A DNA stretch of 64,000 nt from Plastoroseomonas hellenica. Its GTDB lineage: Bacteria > Pseudomonadota > Alphaproteobacteria > Acetobacterales > Acetobacteraceae. Below the pieces are notes generated by a model. That model was not told the origin of the DNA, searched no databases, and was given only the letters and a program-made list of their open reading frames with translations. Shown in pieces: positions 42,938 to 50,999 of this stretch. Made by a program: the position numbers and the translations under genes. Position 1 is the stretch's first letter. The number at the start of each line of letters is the position of its first letter. The stretch covers positions 1 through 64,000 of the forward strand of contig NZ_JAAGBB010000007.1 of the NCBI RefSeq assembly GCF_018129085.1, written 5' to 3'.

Positions 42938-43927
42938 ATGTTCCAACCCAAGGCGACCCGTCGCGTGGTCCTGGGCTCGGCCCTGGCCATGCCCTTCATC
43001 CGCTCCGCCGCCGCCCAGCAGACCTATGAATGGGTCGCGGGCTCGCTCGGCGGCGGCTGGTACACCATGGCGGCCGGCGTCTCCGCCCTGATCAAGGACG
43101 AGAATCCGGATATCCAGATCCGCGTCGTCCCCGGTGGCGGCCTCGCCAACTCCACGCGCGTGAACAACGGGCAGAGCCAGATGGGCTGGGGGATCGATGC
43201 TTTCGCGGCCGCCGCCGCCAAGGGCGAGGACCCCTACAACCAGAAGCACGAGCGGCTGCGCTGCCTCGGCAGCGGCTACAGCCCGACCGAGCACAATTTC
43301 CTCCGCCGCGCCGATGCGGGGCCGGAGGATATGCGCGCCATCCTGACCCAGCGCGGCCTGCGCCTCGGCACCGCGCAGCGCTCCTCGACCGACGAGATGA
43401 CCCTGCAGCGCGCGATGCGCTTTCTCGGCACCTCGCCGGACAAAGTTCGCGCCGAGGGTGGCCGCTACCTGAGCGCGAGCTACAACGACATCGCCGCCGC
43501 CTATGGCGATGGCCAGGTCGACTATATCTACGTGGCGCTGGCCAAGCCCGCCGCGATGCTGACCGAGGTCTCCCAGGGGCGGCGCCCGACCCGCCTGGTC
43601 GCCTTCCCGCAGGATGTGCGCGACCATTTGGAACAGACCTATGCCTATAGCCAGGGCATCATCCCGGCCGGCACCTACCCGCAATTGCAGTCGGCGGATG
43701 TGCCGGTGACGACGATGGACAGCGTCATCATGGTGCACGAGACCCTGCCCGACGACATCGCCTATCGCGTCACCCGCACCCTGATCCGCAACAAGGGCCA
43801 GCGCCTGGTGACCATCCATCCGAGCATGGGGGCCTGGGATCCGGCGGTCTCCTGGCGCTATCAAGGCCTGCCGCTGCATCCCGGTGCCACCAGGGCCTTC
43901 CGCGAGGCCGGCGTGATGCCGGCCTGA
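42938..43927 (+). CDS. TAXI-family TRAP transporter solute receptor
   Basis: A 329-residue periplasmic receptor with the signal ATRRVVLGSALAMPFIRSAAA. The TAXI fold shows EWVAGSLGGGWYTMAAGVSALIKDE, VVPGGGLANSTRVNNGQSQMGWG, LGTAQRSSTDEMTLQRAMRFLG and HPSMGAWDPAVSW. These receptors deliver substrate to fused TRAP permeases, here the next gene, with stop and start overlapping (TGATG). ATG 42938 follows CAGGGGG. Confidence 0.92.
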   Translation: MFQPKATRRVVLGSALAMPFIRSAAAQQTYEWVAGSLGGGWYTMAAGVSALIKDENPDIQIRVVPGGGLANSTRVNNGQSQMGWGIDAFAAAAAKGEDPYNQKHERLRCLGSGYSPTEHNFLRRADAGPEDMRAILTQRGLRLGTAQRSSTDEMTLQRAMRFLGTSPDKVRAEGGRYLSASYNDIAAAYGDGQVDYIYVALAKPAAMLTEVSQGRRPTRLVAFPQDVRDHLEQTYAYSQGIIPAGTYPQLQSADVPVTTMDSVIMVHETLPDDIAYRVTRTLIRNKGQRLVTIHPSMGAWDPAVSWRYQGLPLHPGATRAFREAGVMPA

Positions 43928-45813
43928 TGCGGGAGCTGCCGAGCGGGCTGCGCTACGCCATCCTCGCGCTGATGGCGGGTGCCGCCGCGGTGCATCTCTA
44001 TTTCGGGGGCTATGGCTTCCCCGAACCCATCACCATGCGCGGCTTCCACCTGCTGATCTTCGTGCCGCCGCTGTTCCTGCTCTATCCGGCCTTTCCCGGC
44101 CGGTCGCCGGCGCGCTGGCCGAGCGTCTTCGACTGGCTCTGGGCGATCATCGCCGCGGTGCCGCATGCTTGGGTGCTCTGGTATGCCGATGCGGTCAGCG
44201 ACCGCATGGAATACGTCGATCCCTTCACGCCGCAGATGATGGCGCTCGGCATCATCTGCATCATCACGCTGCTGGAGGCGACGCGGCGCGCGGTGGAGCC
44301 GGGGCTCGCCTGGATGGTGGTGGGCTGCCTCGCCTATATGTGGTGGGGGCATCATTTGCCCGGCGTGCTGAACACCCGCGACTTCACCCTGTCCGAGATC
44401 GTCGAGAGCGCCTGGCTGGTGCCGACGGCGGGCGGTGTCTATGGCCCGCTGACCGGCATCGTCGCGACCACCATCGCGGTCTTCATCATCTTCGGCGCCT
44501 TCATGCAGGGCAGCGGCACCGGGCGGCTGTTCTCCAATTTCGGCGCCATCGCCGCCGGACGCTTCACCGGCGGCCCGGCCAAGGTCGCGGTCGTCACCTC
44601 CGGCCTGTTCGGGACCATGAGCGGCAGCTCCGTCTCCAACGTCATCACGACAGGCGCGATGACGATCCCGCTGATGAAGCGCATCGGCTACAGCCCGGCG
44701 GTCGCGGGCGGGATCGAAAGCGCCGCGTCGGTCGGCGGCGCGCTGATGCCGCCGGTGATGGGCGCCGCTGCCTTCGTGATGGCCGAGATCACCAATATCC
44801 CCTACAGCGAGATCATCGTCGCAGCCGCTCTCGGCGCCGTTCTCTATTACTTCGCGATCCTTGCCGCCGTGCATTTCGAGGCGAAACGCGCCGGCATGAA
44901 GCCGATGCCGGCCTCGGAGATTCCGGCGCTGCGCGAAATCCTGGCCGATCTCCACCTGATCCTGCCGATCGTGGCACTGGTCTGGCTGATGGGCGAGCGC
45001 TGGAGCGGCAATTTCGCGGCCTTCTGCGCCACCATGGGGATGATCGGCATTGCCATGCTGCGGCGGCGGACGCGCATGTCGCCGCGTGCGATCTTCGATG
45101 CGCTGGCCAATGCCGGGCTGACCATGGCGCCGCTCGCGGTCTCGATCGCCGGTGCCGGCATCGTGGTCTCGGCGCTGACCGCGACCGGCATGGTCGTCGC
45201 CTTCGGCGGCATCATCAAGGAGCTGGCGGGCGGCCAACTCGGTCTGCTGCTGGTGTTGCTGGCGATCACCGTGCTGGTGCTCGGCCTCGGCATCCCGACC
45301 ACGCCTTCCTACATCATCGCCGCCGCGATCGGCGTGCCGCAGCTCATCGCGCTCGGCGTCGACATGCTGCCGGCGCACCTCTTCCTGTTCTATTTTGCCG
45401 TCATCGCCGATGCGACGCCGCCGGTCGCGGCCGCCGCCTTCGCCGCGGCGGCGATCGCCGGAGCCAGTCCCACCATCACCAGCGTGCATGCGACGCGCTT
45501 CGGCATCGCCGGCTTCACGGTCGGCTTCGCCTTCATCTACGACCCCGGCATCATGCTGCATGGCAGCCTGGTCGAGATCGTCAGCGCCGTTCTGCTGCAG
45601 GTCGCGGCACTGACCCTGGTGACCAGCGCCTATGCCGGCTTCCTGCTGGCCCCGCTCGGTGTCCTGCTGCGGGTGATGATGGGCGCGGCCGGCCTGGCGA
45701 CCGCCTTCGCGCACCAGTTGCCGGACGGCGCCAGGCTCGCGATCGGGATCGGCGTTCTGGTGCTGGTGAGTGCCTGGCAGACCGTTCGCGCGCCAAAGCG
45801 CCGCATCGCCTGA
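43927..45813 (+). CDS. Fused TRAP transporter permease (4TM + 12TM type)
   Basis: A 628-residue membrane protein combining the small DctQ-like and large DctM-like subunits, as is normal for TAXI-type systems. The first four helices run to about residue 115. The large part shows TGIVATTIAVFIIFGAFMQGSG, FGTMSGSSVSNVITTGAMTIPLMKRIGYSP, AASVGGALMPPVMGAAAFVMAE and a C-terminal PTTPSYIIAAAIG, typical of sodium-driven uptake with a substrate site at the GS/N repeats. It overlaps the receptor gene by one base. Confidence 0.93.
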   Translation: MRELPSGLRYAILALMAGAAAVHLYFGGYGFPEPITMRGFHLLIFVPPLFLLYPAFPGRSPARWPSVFDWLWAIIAAVPHAWVLWYADAVSDRMEYVDPFTPQMMALGIICIITLLEATRRAVEPGLAWMVVGCLAYMWWGHHLPGVLNTRDFTLSEIVESAWLVPTAGGVYGPLTGIVATTIAVFIIFGAFMQGSGTGRLFSNFGAIAAGRFTGGPAKVAVVTSGLFGTMSGSSVSNVITTGAMTIPLMKRIGYSPAVAGGIESAASVGGALMPPVMGAAAFVMAEITNIPYSEIIVAAALGAVLYYFAILAAVHFEAKRAGMKPMPASEIPALREILADLHLILPIVALVWLMGERWSGNFAAFCATMGMIGIAMLRRRTRMSPRAIFDALANAGLTMAPLAVSIAGAGIVVSALTATGMVVAFGGIIKELAGGQLGLLLVLLAITVLVLGLGIPTTPSYIIAAAIGVPQLIALGVDMLPAHLFLFYFAVIADATPPVAAAAFAAAAIAGASPTITSVHATRFGIAGFTVGFAFIYDPGIMLHGSLVEIVSAVLLQVAALTLVTSAYAGFLLAPLGVLLRVMMGAAGLATAFAHQLPDGARLAIGIGVLVLVSAWQTVRAPKRRIA

Positions 45814-45843
45814 GACGGCACGCCACGGGGAGAAAACACAATC

Positions 45844-46869
45844 ATGCTCAGGTTCCTGCTCGGCGCGCTGCTGGCGTTGCCGTTCGTGGGCGAAGCCACA
45901 GCCCAGGCCGTGCAGCCCGGCCCGACGCTCGCCGCCGTTCGCCAGCGCGACGTGCTGGTCTGCGGGGCGCATCCGGGCGCGCCGGGCTTCGGCATCATGG
46001 ACAGCCAGGGCGTCTATCGCGGCCTCGATGCCGATACCTGCCGCGCCGTCGCCGCCGCCGCGCTGGGTGATGTCAACAAGGTGCGCTTCATCGTGCTGAC
46101 GTCCCAGGCGCGGCTGCCGGCGCTGCAATCCGGCCAGATCGACCTGCTGGCGCGTAGCACCACCTGGACGCATGTGCGCGACACCGCCAATGGCCTGAAC
46201 TTCACCGCCGTGAATTTTTTTGACGGCCAGGGCTTCCTGGTCCGCCGCAGCGCCAATGTGGAGCGCGCGGCGCAGCTCGACGGCGCCACCGTCTGCGTCA
46301 CCAGCGGCAGCACCAGCGAGCTGAACCTCGCCGACTGGGCGCGCAGCCACAATGTCCGCATCCAGCCCTTGATCTTCGAGCAGAACGACGAGACCCGCAA
46401 CGCCTATGTCGCCGGCCGCTGCGACGCCTTCTCGACCGATGCCTCCCAACTCGCCGGCATGCGCGCGGCGCTGCCGAACCGCGATGACCACGTCGTCCTC
46501 AACGACCGCATCAGCAAGGAGCCTCTGGCGCCCGCCGTCCGTCACGGCGACGACCAGTGGTTCGACATCGTGCGCTGGACCGTCTTCGCGCTGATCGAGG
46601 CGGAGGAGCTCGGCGTCACCCAGGCCAATGCCGAGCAGATGCTGCAGAGCGCCAATCCGGCGATCCGGCGGCTGCTCGGCAATGCCGGCGATCATGGGCC
46701 AATGATGGGGCTCGACCGGCGCTGGGCCTATAATGCCATTCGCGCGATGGGCAATTACGGCGAGATCTATGACCGTCATTTCGGCCCGAATACGCCGATC
46801 GCGCTGCCGCGTGGCATCAACGAGCTCTGGACCCGGGGCGGGCTGATGTACGCGATGCCGATCCGCTGA
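45844..46869 (+). CDS. AapJ-like amino-acid-binding protein without its own ABC genes
   Basis: A 341-residue exported receptor (signal MLRFLLGALLALPFVGEATAQA). The SBP family 3 sequence is clear: LAAVRQRDVLVCGAHPGAPGF, GLDADTCRAVAAAALGD, LLARSTTWTHVRDTANGLNFTAVNFFDGQGFLV, VCVTSGSTSELNLADW and FEQNDETRNAYVAGRCDAFSTDASQLAG. It matches AapJ/BztA receptors for polar amino acids. No AapQMP-type permease is beside it; it starts 30 bases after the TRAP permease and may be transcribed with it. Confidence 0.9.
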   Translation: MLRFLLGALLALPFVGEATAQAVQPGPTLAAVRQRDVLVCGAHPGAPGFGIMDSQGVYRGLDADTCRAVAAAALGDVNKVRFIVLTSQARLPALQSGQIDLLARSTTWTHVRDTANGLNFTAVNFFDGQGFLVRRSANVERAAQLDGATVCVTSGSTSELNLADWARSHNVRIQPLIFEQNDETRNAYVAGRCDAFSTDASQLAGMRAALPNRDDHVVLNDRISKEPLAPAVRHGDDQWFDIVRWTVFALIEAEELGVTQANAEQMLQSANPAIRRLLGNAGDHGPMMGLDRRWAYNAIRAMGNYGEIYDRHFGPNTPIALPRGINELWTRGGLMYAMPIR

Positions 46870-47181
46870 ACGGTGGCGAGGAGCCGCGCTGCCTGGCGGA
46901 CCCCGCGCTTCAGCGACCTATCGCAAGAGGCGCCCAGGCGCATCGACGGGTGCGGGACCTCAATTGAGGTATGTACTCTTCGATAGAGCCGCCACCGCGT
47001 GGTTTCAAATACTTGGAATGTTATATTGAAATGCTGGATATGTTATACTGACGCGCAAAGATGACAAAAAGTTTCAATGTCTTTTGACTTCTGTTCGTTT
47101 GGCTTACCTCCGCATCGCCGACCGGGATGTGATGCATTCTTGGGTCGGCGAGCCGGATGTCGAACAGAAGGAACGAGAAGA
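46870..47181. other. Leader region of the metal-efflux block
   Basis: About 310 bases without a gene, and the most A/T-rich stretch of the window (about 46960-47080). It contains a pair of direct repeats (47018-47051), a TATACT box in the second repeat, and an inverted repeat TCGCCGACC/GGTCGGCGA (47115-47123 and 47143-47151) in the transcribed leader. No regulator gene is adjacent. Confidence 0.6.
47018..47051. promoter_or_regulatory. Pair of direct repeats, 22-base period
   Basis: ATGTTATATTGA (47018-47029) and ATGTTATACTGA (47040-47051) differ at one base and start 22 bases apart, about two helical turns. They lie 131 bases before the first gene of the czc-like block and would suit cooperative binding of a regulator. 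Confidence 0.5.
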
Positions 47182-47376
47182 ATGAAGCGCTTGCTCGTCG
47201 CGGCGATGCTGATCGCCTCGGGTGTCGCTGCCGCCGAGGCGCGGGAGGCGGCCGTTCCAGCCGCTGCCGGCGGCTACCAGTGCAGCCATTTCGTCCTGCC
47301 GGAGAACCTGGTGCCGTCGGATGCTTCCTTCGGCAAGCATCTGGCCGCGCAATACAACAACGCGAATGGCGAGTGA
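47182..47376 (+). CDS. Small exported protein heading the metal-efflux block
   Basis: Not recognised. A 64-residue precursor with a signal peptide (MKRLLVAAMLIASGVAAAEA) and a mature part of about 44 residues containing one Cys and two His (GGYQCSHFVLPENLVPSDASFGKH in part). ATG 47182 follows AAGGAACGAGAAG. It is the first of three small exported proteins before czcC; the setting suggests periplasmic metal handling, but no family was identified. Confidence 0.5.
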   Translation: MKRLLVAAMLIASGVAAAEAREAAVPAAAGGYQCSHFVLPENLVPSDASFGKHLAAQYNNANGE

Positions 47377-47482
47377 GCGCGGAGGTTTCCCGAGGGCGAT
47401 CGCCGTGCGCCTGGTCGCAGCTTTCCGATAGGTGTCTTCCATGTCATATGACCGCGCGAAGCCTTCGGAGGATGGAGTGGGA

Positions 47483-47917
47483 ATGACTGTCATCCCGCGG
47501 ATGTCACGGCGGCACGCCCTCGCAAGCCTGCCGATCGCCGCCCTGATCGCCGCGCGGGCGGGCACCGCACAGGCACAGGGCTCGGGCCATGGGCATACGC
47601 ATGCCCATCACGGCGGGCAGGCGCAGAGGATCGGCCGCTACGAAGCGGAGCTCGTCGTCCGCGGCGCGGATGTGACCCTGCATGTGCTCGACGAAGCGGA
47701 TCGCCCGGTGGATGCGTCCAGGCTCGTCGCCTCGGCCCAGGTGCTGGCCAGCGGCAATCAGCAACGGACGCTGGAGCTGCGGCCCGCCGGTGAGAACCGG
47801 CTCGCCGGTCGCGTTGATTTCCGGGTCGATGGTCGCTTTCGGGCGACAGTGACCCTGCGCGAGACGAGCGGGGCAGAGATCGGCAGGGCGCGCTACAGCC
47901 TTGACGTCGCCCGCTAG
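47483..47917 (+). CDS. Exported His-rich protein, probably metal-binding
   Basis: A 144-residue precursor. The signal is SRRHALASLPIAALIAARAGTAQA, with a double Arg that could be Tat or Sec. The mature protein starts with GSGHGHTHAHHGG, a His cluster able to bind divalent metals, followed by a single beta-sandwich-like domain (YEAELVVRGADVTLHVLDEADRPVDA in part, then a regular strand pattern to ARYSLDV). ATG 47483 follows GGAGTGGGA; ATG 47501 is the alternative. Second gene of the metal block. Confidence 0.65.
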   Translation: MTVIPRMSRRHALASLPIAALIAARAGTAQAQGSGHGHTHAHHGGQAQRIGRYEAELVVRGADVTLHVLDEADRPVDASRLVASAQVLASGNQQRTLELRPAGENRLAGRVDFRVDGRFRATVTLRETSGAEIGRARYSLDVAR

Positions 47918-47929
47918 CCAATCGGGCCG

Positions 47930-48310
47930 ATGACGCTTCCACGCCTTCTGCCAGCGCTGCGCCTGGCCCGGATCCGCCGGGCGGTGGCGCTGGTCGTGGC
48001 GTTGGTTTTCATGATGCTGTCCGCGACCCCGGTCCTGGCGGATGCCCCAACCTTGCCGGGCGCCGGCGACAGTGCCCCCAAGGTCGAGCTGCTGCTGACG
48101 CAGGCCGCCGAGAATGGCACCTCCGGCGATCCGGGGCCGCCGGACGCGTCGCATATGCTGTCCTGCCATTGCCACGCCGTCATGGGCGGTGATCCCGAGC
48201 CCTACGAGCTGACCTTCGCCGCCGGATCGATTGGCGGCATGCTGCCGCTGCCTGAACACCCGCTGCACTCGCGCTCTGCAGCGCCGCCCAGCCGGCCTCC
48301 CTGTACCTGA
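47930..48310 (+). CDS. Small exported protein with Cys-His motif (CzcI-like position)
   Basis: A 126-residue protein with a hydrophobic N-terminal segment (VALVVALVFMMLSATPVLA) and a mature part containing ASHMLSCHCHAVMGG. The Cys-His-Cys-His cluster could bind a soft metal. It lies 12 bases after the His-rich gene and 68 bases before the outer-membrane efflux gene, the position occupied by czcI in czcICBA operons; homology to CzcI is not established. Confidence 0.55.
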   Translation: MTLPRLLPALRLARIRRAVALVVALVFMMLSATPVLADAPTLPGAGDSAPKVELLLTQAAENGTSGDPGPPDASHMLSCHCHAVMGGDPEPYELTFAAGSIGGMLPLPEHPLHSRSAAPPSRPPCT

Positions 48311-48378
48311 CGCATCGCCTTGCCTGAGCGGACGCGCGCCCGCGCGCCGCTGCTGTGGTGACGTCAGAGCAGGATATC

Positions 48379-49716
48379 ATGCGATTTCTCATAGTTGTGG
48401 TCGCTGCCGCCACCATGGCAGCGGCGATGCCCAGTGGCGTCGCCCAGGCTGATGACCGGCCCAGGCAGCGCGGCGCCGCAGCCTCGCCGGCCCCTGCGCG
48501 TGGCGGCATGGTCAGGGTCAGTTCGCCGGACGAGGCCGTGGACCTCGCCCTCCGCCGCTCGCCATTGGTCGGTTCTGCGGAAGCGGCAACCCGAGCGGCA
48601 CGCGGCGAGCTGCGCCAGGCCGGTCTATTGCCGAACCCCGAACTCAGCGTGACGGCCGAGAACGCTGCGGGAACCGGGCAGTACCGCGGGGCCCGAAGCC
48701 TGGAGACAACGGCGGAGCTCCGGCAGAGGCTTGAGGTCGGCGGGCAGCGCGCTGCCCGCGTCGGCGTCGCCCAGAGCGAAGTTGCTTTGGCGGAGCGCGA
48801 ACTGCTGGCCGCCCGCCTCGATCTGGTTCGTGACGTGCGCAAGGCCCTGGCCGATGCCATCGCGGCGCGGCGGGCGGTCGCGATCGAAGCCGAGCGTGCC
48901 CGCCTTGCGCAGGAGACGCTCCGGACCGCCCGGGAGCGGGTCCAGGCAGGCCGCGACGCTGTCTTGCAGGAGCGGCGCGCGGAGGTCGTGCTTTCGACGG
49001 CTGAGTTGGGTCGCCAGCGGGCGGAACGCATGGCCGAGTTGGCGCTGCGCGTGCTGGCGACACTGCTCGCTGCGGACGCCGTGGAGCTCAGCCGGTCGGA
49101 TCGCTGGTTCGACCAGATCGGCTCGGCCCCGGACGGCGCGGGCGCACCGCAGCCGGAGGAGGCTGGGGCCAATCCGGATTTCGCGCGCTGGAACGATGCT
49201 CTCCAACGCGCCCAGGCGGCGCTGGAGCTGGAGCGGCGCCGCGCGGTCCCGGATGTCACGCTGGGGCTCGGCGTCCGGCGCTACCGCGAGACCCATGACA
49301 CGGCGATGCTGCTGAGCCTCTCGGTGCCCTTGCCGGTCTTCGACCGCAACCAGGGCGGCATCGCCCGGGCCGGCGCGCAGCTCAGCCAGGCGGAATTCGC
49401 CGCGGACAATGCCCGCCGGACGATCGCCACCTCGCTCGGCCAGGCGCGGGCACAGCTCGCGATCGCCTGGCGCGAGGCGAACGGCCTGCGGCGCAGCGTG
49501 CTCCCGGCGGCAGAGCAGGCCTTTGGCTTCGCACGCGCCGGCTACCAGGAGGGCCGCTTCGCCTTCCTCGAGGTTCTCGACGCGCAGCGGACCCTCTTCG
49601 AGGCGCGCGGGCAGCTTAATGAGGCGCTGCGGGAATTCCATATGCGCCGGGCCGAGGCCGATCGCCTCGCCGGCGTCCCGAACCTGCCAACCCAGAGCGC
49701 GGGAGACCGGCGATGA
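48379..49716 (+). CDS. czcC: Outer-membrane efflux protein (TolC/CzcC family)
   Basis: A 445-residue precursor with a signal peptide (MRFLIVVVAAATMAAAMPSGVAQA). Two OEP repeats of long alternating helices are visible: AVDLALRRSPLVGSAEAATRAARGELRQAGLLPNPELSV and a second beginning FARWNDALQRAQAALELERR with PDVTLGLGVRRY. It forms the trimeric outer-membrane duct of the RND pump. ATG 48379 follows AGCAGGA. It overlaps czcB by four bases (ATGA). Confidence 0.92.
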   Translation: MRFLIVVVAAATMAAAMPSGVAQADDRPRQRGAAASPAPARGGMVRVSSPDEAVDLALRRSPLVGSAEAATRAARGELRQAGLLPNPELSVTAENAAGTGQYRGARSLETTAELRQRLEVGGQRAARVGVAQSEVALAERELLAARLDLVRDVRKALADAIAARRAVAIEAERARLAQETLRTARERVQAGRDAVLQERRAEVVLSTAELGRQRAERMAELALRVLATLLAADAVELSRSDRWFDQIGSAPDGAGAPQPEEAGANPDFARWNDALQRAQAALELERRRAVPDVTLGLGVRRYRETHDTAMLLSLSVPLPVFDRNQGGIARAGAQLSQAEFAADNARRTIATSLGQARAQLAIAWREANGLRRSVLPAAEQAFGFARAGYQEGRFAFLEVLDAQRTLFEARGQLNEALREFHMRRAEADRLAGVPNLPTQSAGDRR

Positions 49717-50990
49717 GCGCCAAGGCCCTTCTTCTGGCGACCACGGTCGCAGCGGCCGGCTTCGTGCTTGGCGGCGCGGTGACCCCGTTGTTCGAGACGA
49801 CGCGATCGGTCGCCGCCTTTCTCCGCGGGTCGGTGGCGGCAGAGCCGCCTGGTCGCGCCCCTGCTCGAGAAGCTGCCGGCCATGGCCACAATCATGGGCC
49901 CGGCGAGGCGCATGCGGAAGGCGAGACAGAAGGCGCGATCAGCCTGACGGAGGAGCAGATCAGCGCCGCGGGCATCGGGGTCGGCCCGGTCGGTGGCGGA
50001 TCCATCGCGCGGCGGGTTGCCGTCCCCGGGACCATTGCCCCGAACGCGGACCGGCTGGCCCGCGTGGCTGCCCGGGTCACCGGCACGGTCGTCGAGCTCC
50101 GGCGGCGCCTCGGGGACAGCCTGGCGGCGGGCGATGTCCTCGCGGTCGTCGAAAGCCGGGAGATCGCCGAGGCCAAGGCCGACTACCTCGCGATGCTGCG
50201 GACCGAGGCGCTCGCGCGCAACACGGCCGAGCGCGAACGCAGGCTGTTCGAAAGGCGGGTTTCCGCTGAACAGGATCTCCTGAAGGCGCAGACCGAAGCC
50301 GAGGAAGCCCGTATCCGCCTCGATCTCGCACGGGCGAAGCTCGCCGCATTGGGCCTATCTGCCGAAGAGATCGAGGCGCTGCCGCAGCAGCCCATCGCGT
50401 CCCTGCGTCGGCAGGAGATCCGGTCACCGATCGCCGGACGCGTGACCGAACGGCGTCTCGACCTCGGTGCTGCGGTGGCGGCCGACACGCTCGCTTTCGT
50501 CGTGGCCGATCTCTCCACTGTCTGGGTGGAGATGGCGGTGCCCGGCGGCGAGGTGGGAGACATCCGCGAAGGGCAGGCGGTCGTCATCAGGCGGCAGGAC
50601 GCGGAACCGGCCGGCGAGGGCAGGATCATCTTCGCGAGCCCGGTCCTCGACACCGAGACGCGCACGGCGCGCGTCGTTGCCGAGTTGCCGAACCCGTCCG
50701 GGGTCTGGCGTCCCGGCAGCTTCGTCACGGCCGCCATCGCGACCGAGGAGCAGGAAGTTGAGATCCTCGTCCCGCAGGCGGCCCTGCAGACCATGGGGGC
50801 GGAGACCGTGGTCTTCGTGCGTACCGAACAGGGCTTCGAGCGTCGCGAGGTCGTGGTCGGCCGCCGTGACGAGCAGGTCGCGGAGATCGTCTTCGGGCTC
50901 GACGCCGGTGAGAGGATCGCGATCAGCAACACCTTCGTGCTGAAGGCGGAGATCGGCAAGGCCGAGGCCGCGCACGGTCACGCGCATTAG
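49713..50990 (+). CDS. czcB: RND periplasmic adaptor (CzcB family)
   Basis: A 425-residue membrane-fusion protein. One N-terminal membrane anchor is followed by a His-rich loop (GHGHNHGPGEAHAEGE) and the domains ISAAGIGVGPV, VPGTIAPNADRLARVAARVTGTV, a hairpin of coiled-coil helices (about 150-220), QEIRSPIAGRVTERRLDLGAAV and IFASPVLDTETRTARV. The C-terminus again ends with His (AHGHAH). The extra His clusters suggest metal capture and delivery to CzcA. It overlaps czcC and is nine bases from czcA. Confidence 0.93.
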   Translation: MSAKALLLATTVAAAGFVLGGAVTPLFETTRSVAAFLRGSVAAEPPGRAPAREAAGHGHNHGPGEAHAEGETEGAISLTEEQISAAGIGVGPVGGGSIARRVAVPGTIAPNADRLARVAARVTGTVVELRRRLGDSLAAGDVLAVVESREIAEAKADYLAMLRTEALARNTAERERRLFERRVSAEQDLLKAQTEAEEARIRLDLARAKLAALGLSAEEIEALPQQPIASLRRQEIRSPIAGRVTERRLDLGAAVAADTLAFVVADLSTVWVEMAVPGGEVGDIREGQAVVIRRQDAEPAGEGRIIFASPVLDTETRTARVVAELPNPSGVWRPGSFVTAAIATEEQEVEILVPQAALQTMGAETVVFVRTEQGFERREVVVGRRDEQVAEIVFGLDAGERIAISNTFVLKAEIGKAEAAHGHAH

Positions 50991-50999
50991 GTCCCAGCC

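Noticed and set aside
43861-46779. Very long open frame on the minus strand (about 970 codons)
   Set aside because: It is antisense to the TAXI receptor, TRAP permease and AapJ-like genes. Its translation is His/Asp/Gly/Arg-rich without domains, a usual by-product of high-GC third positions. The same applies to long frames at 50424-53057, 17704-19644, 13152-15293, 3367-4977 and 9451-10896.
47018-47051. CRISPR-like or iteron-like array
   Set aside because: There are only two 12-base units, no further repeats, and no cas or replication genes nearby.
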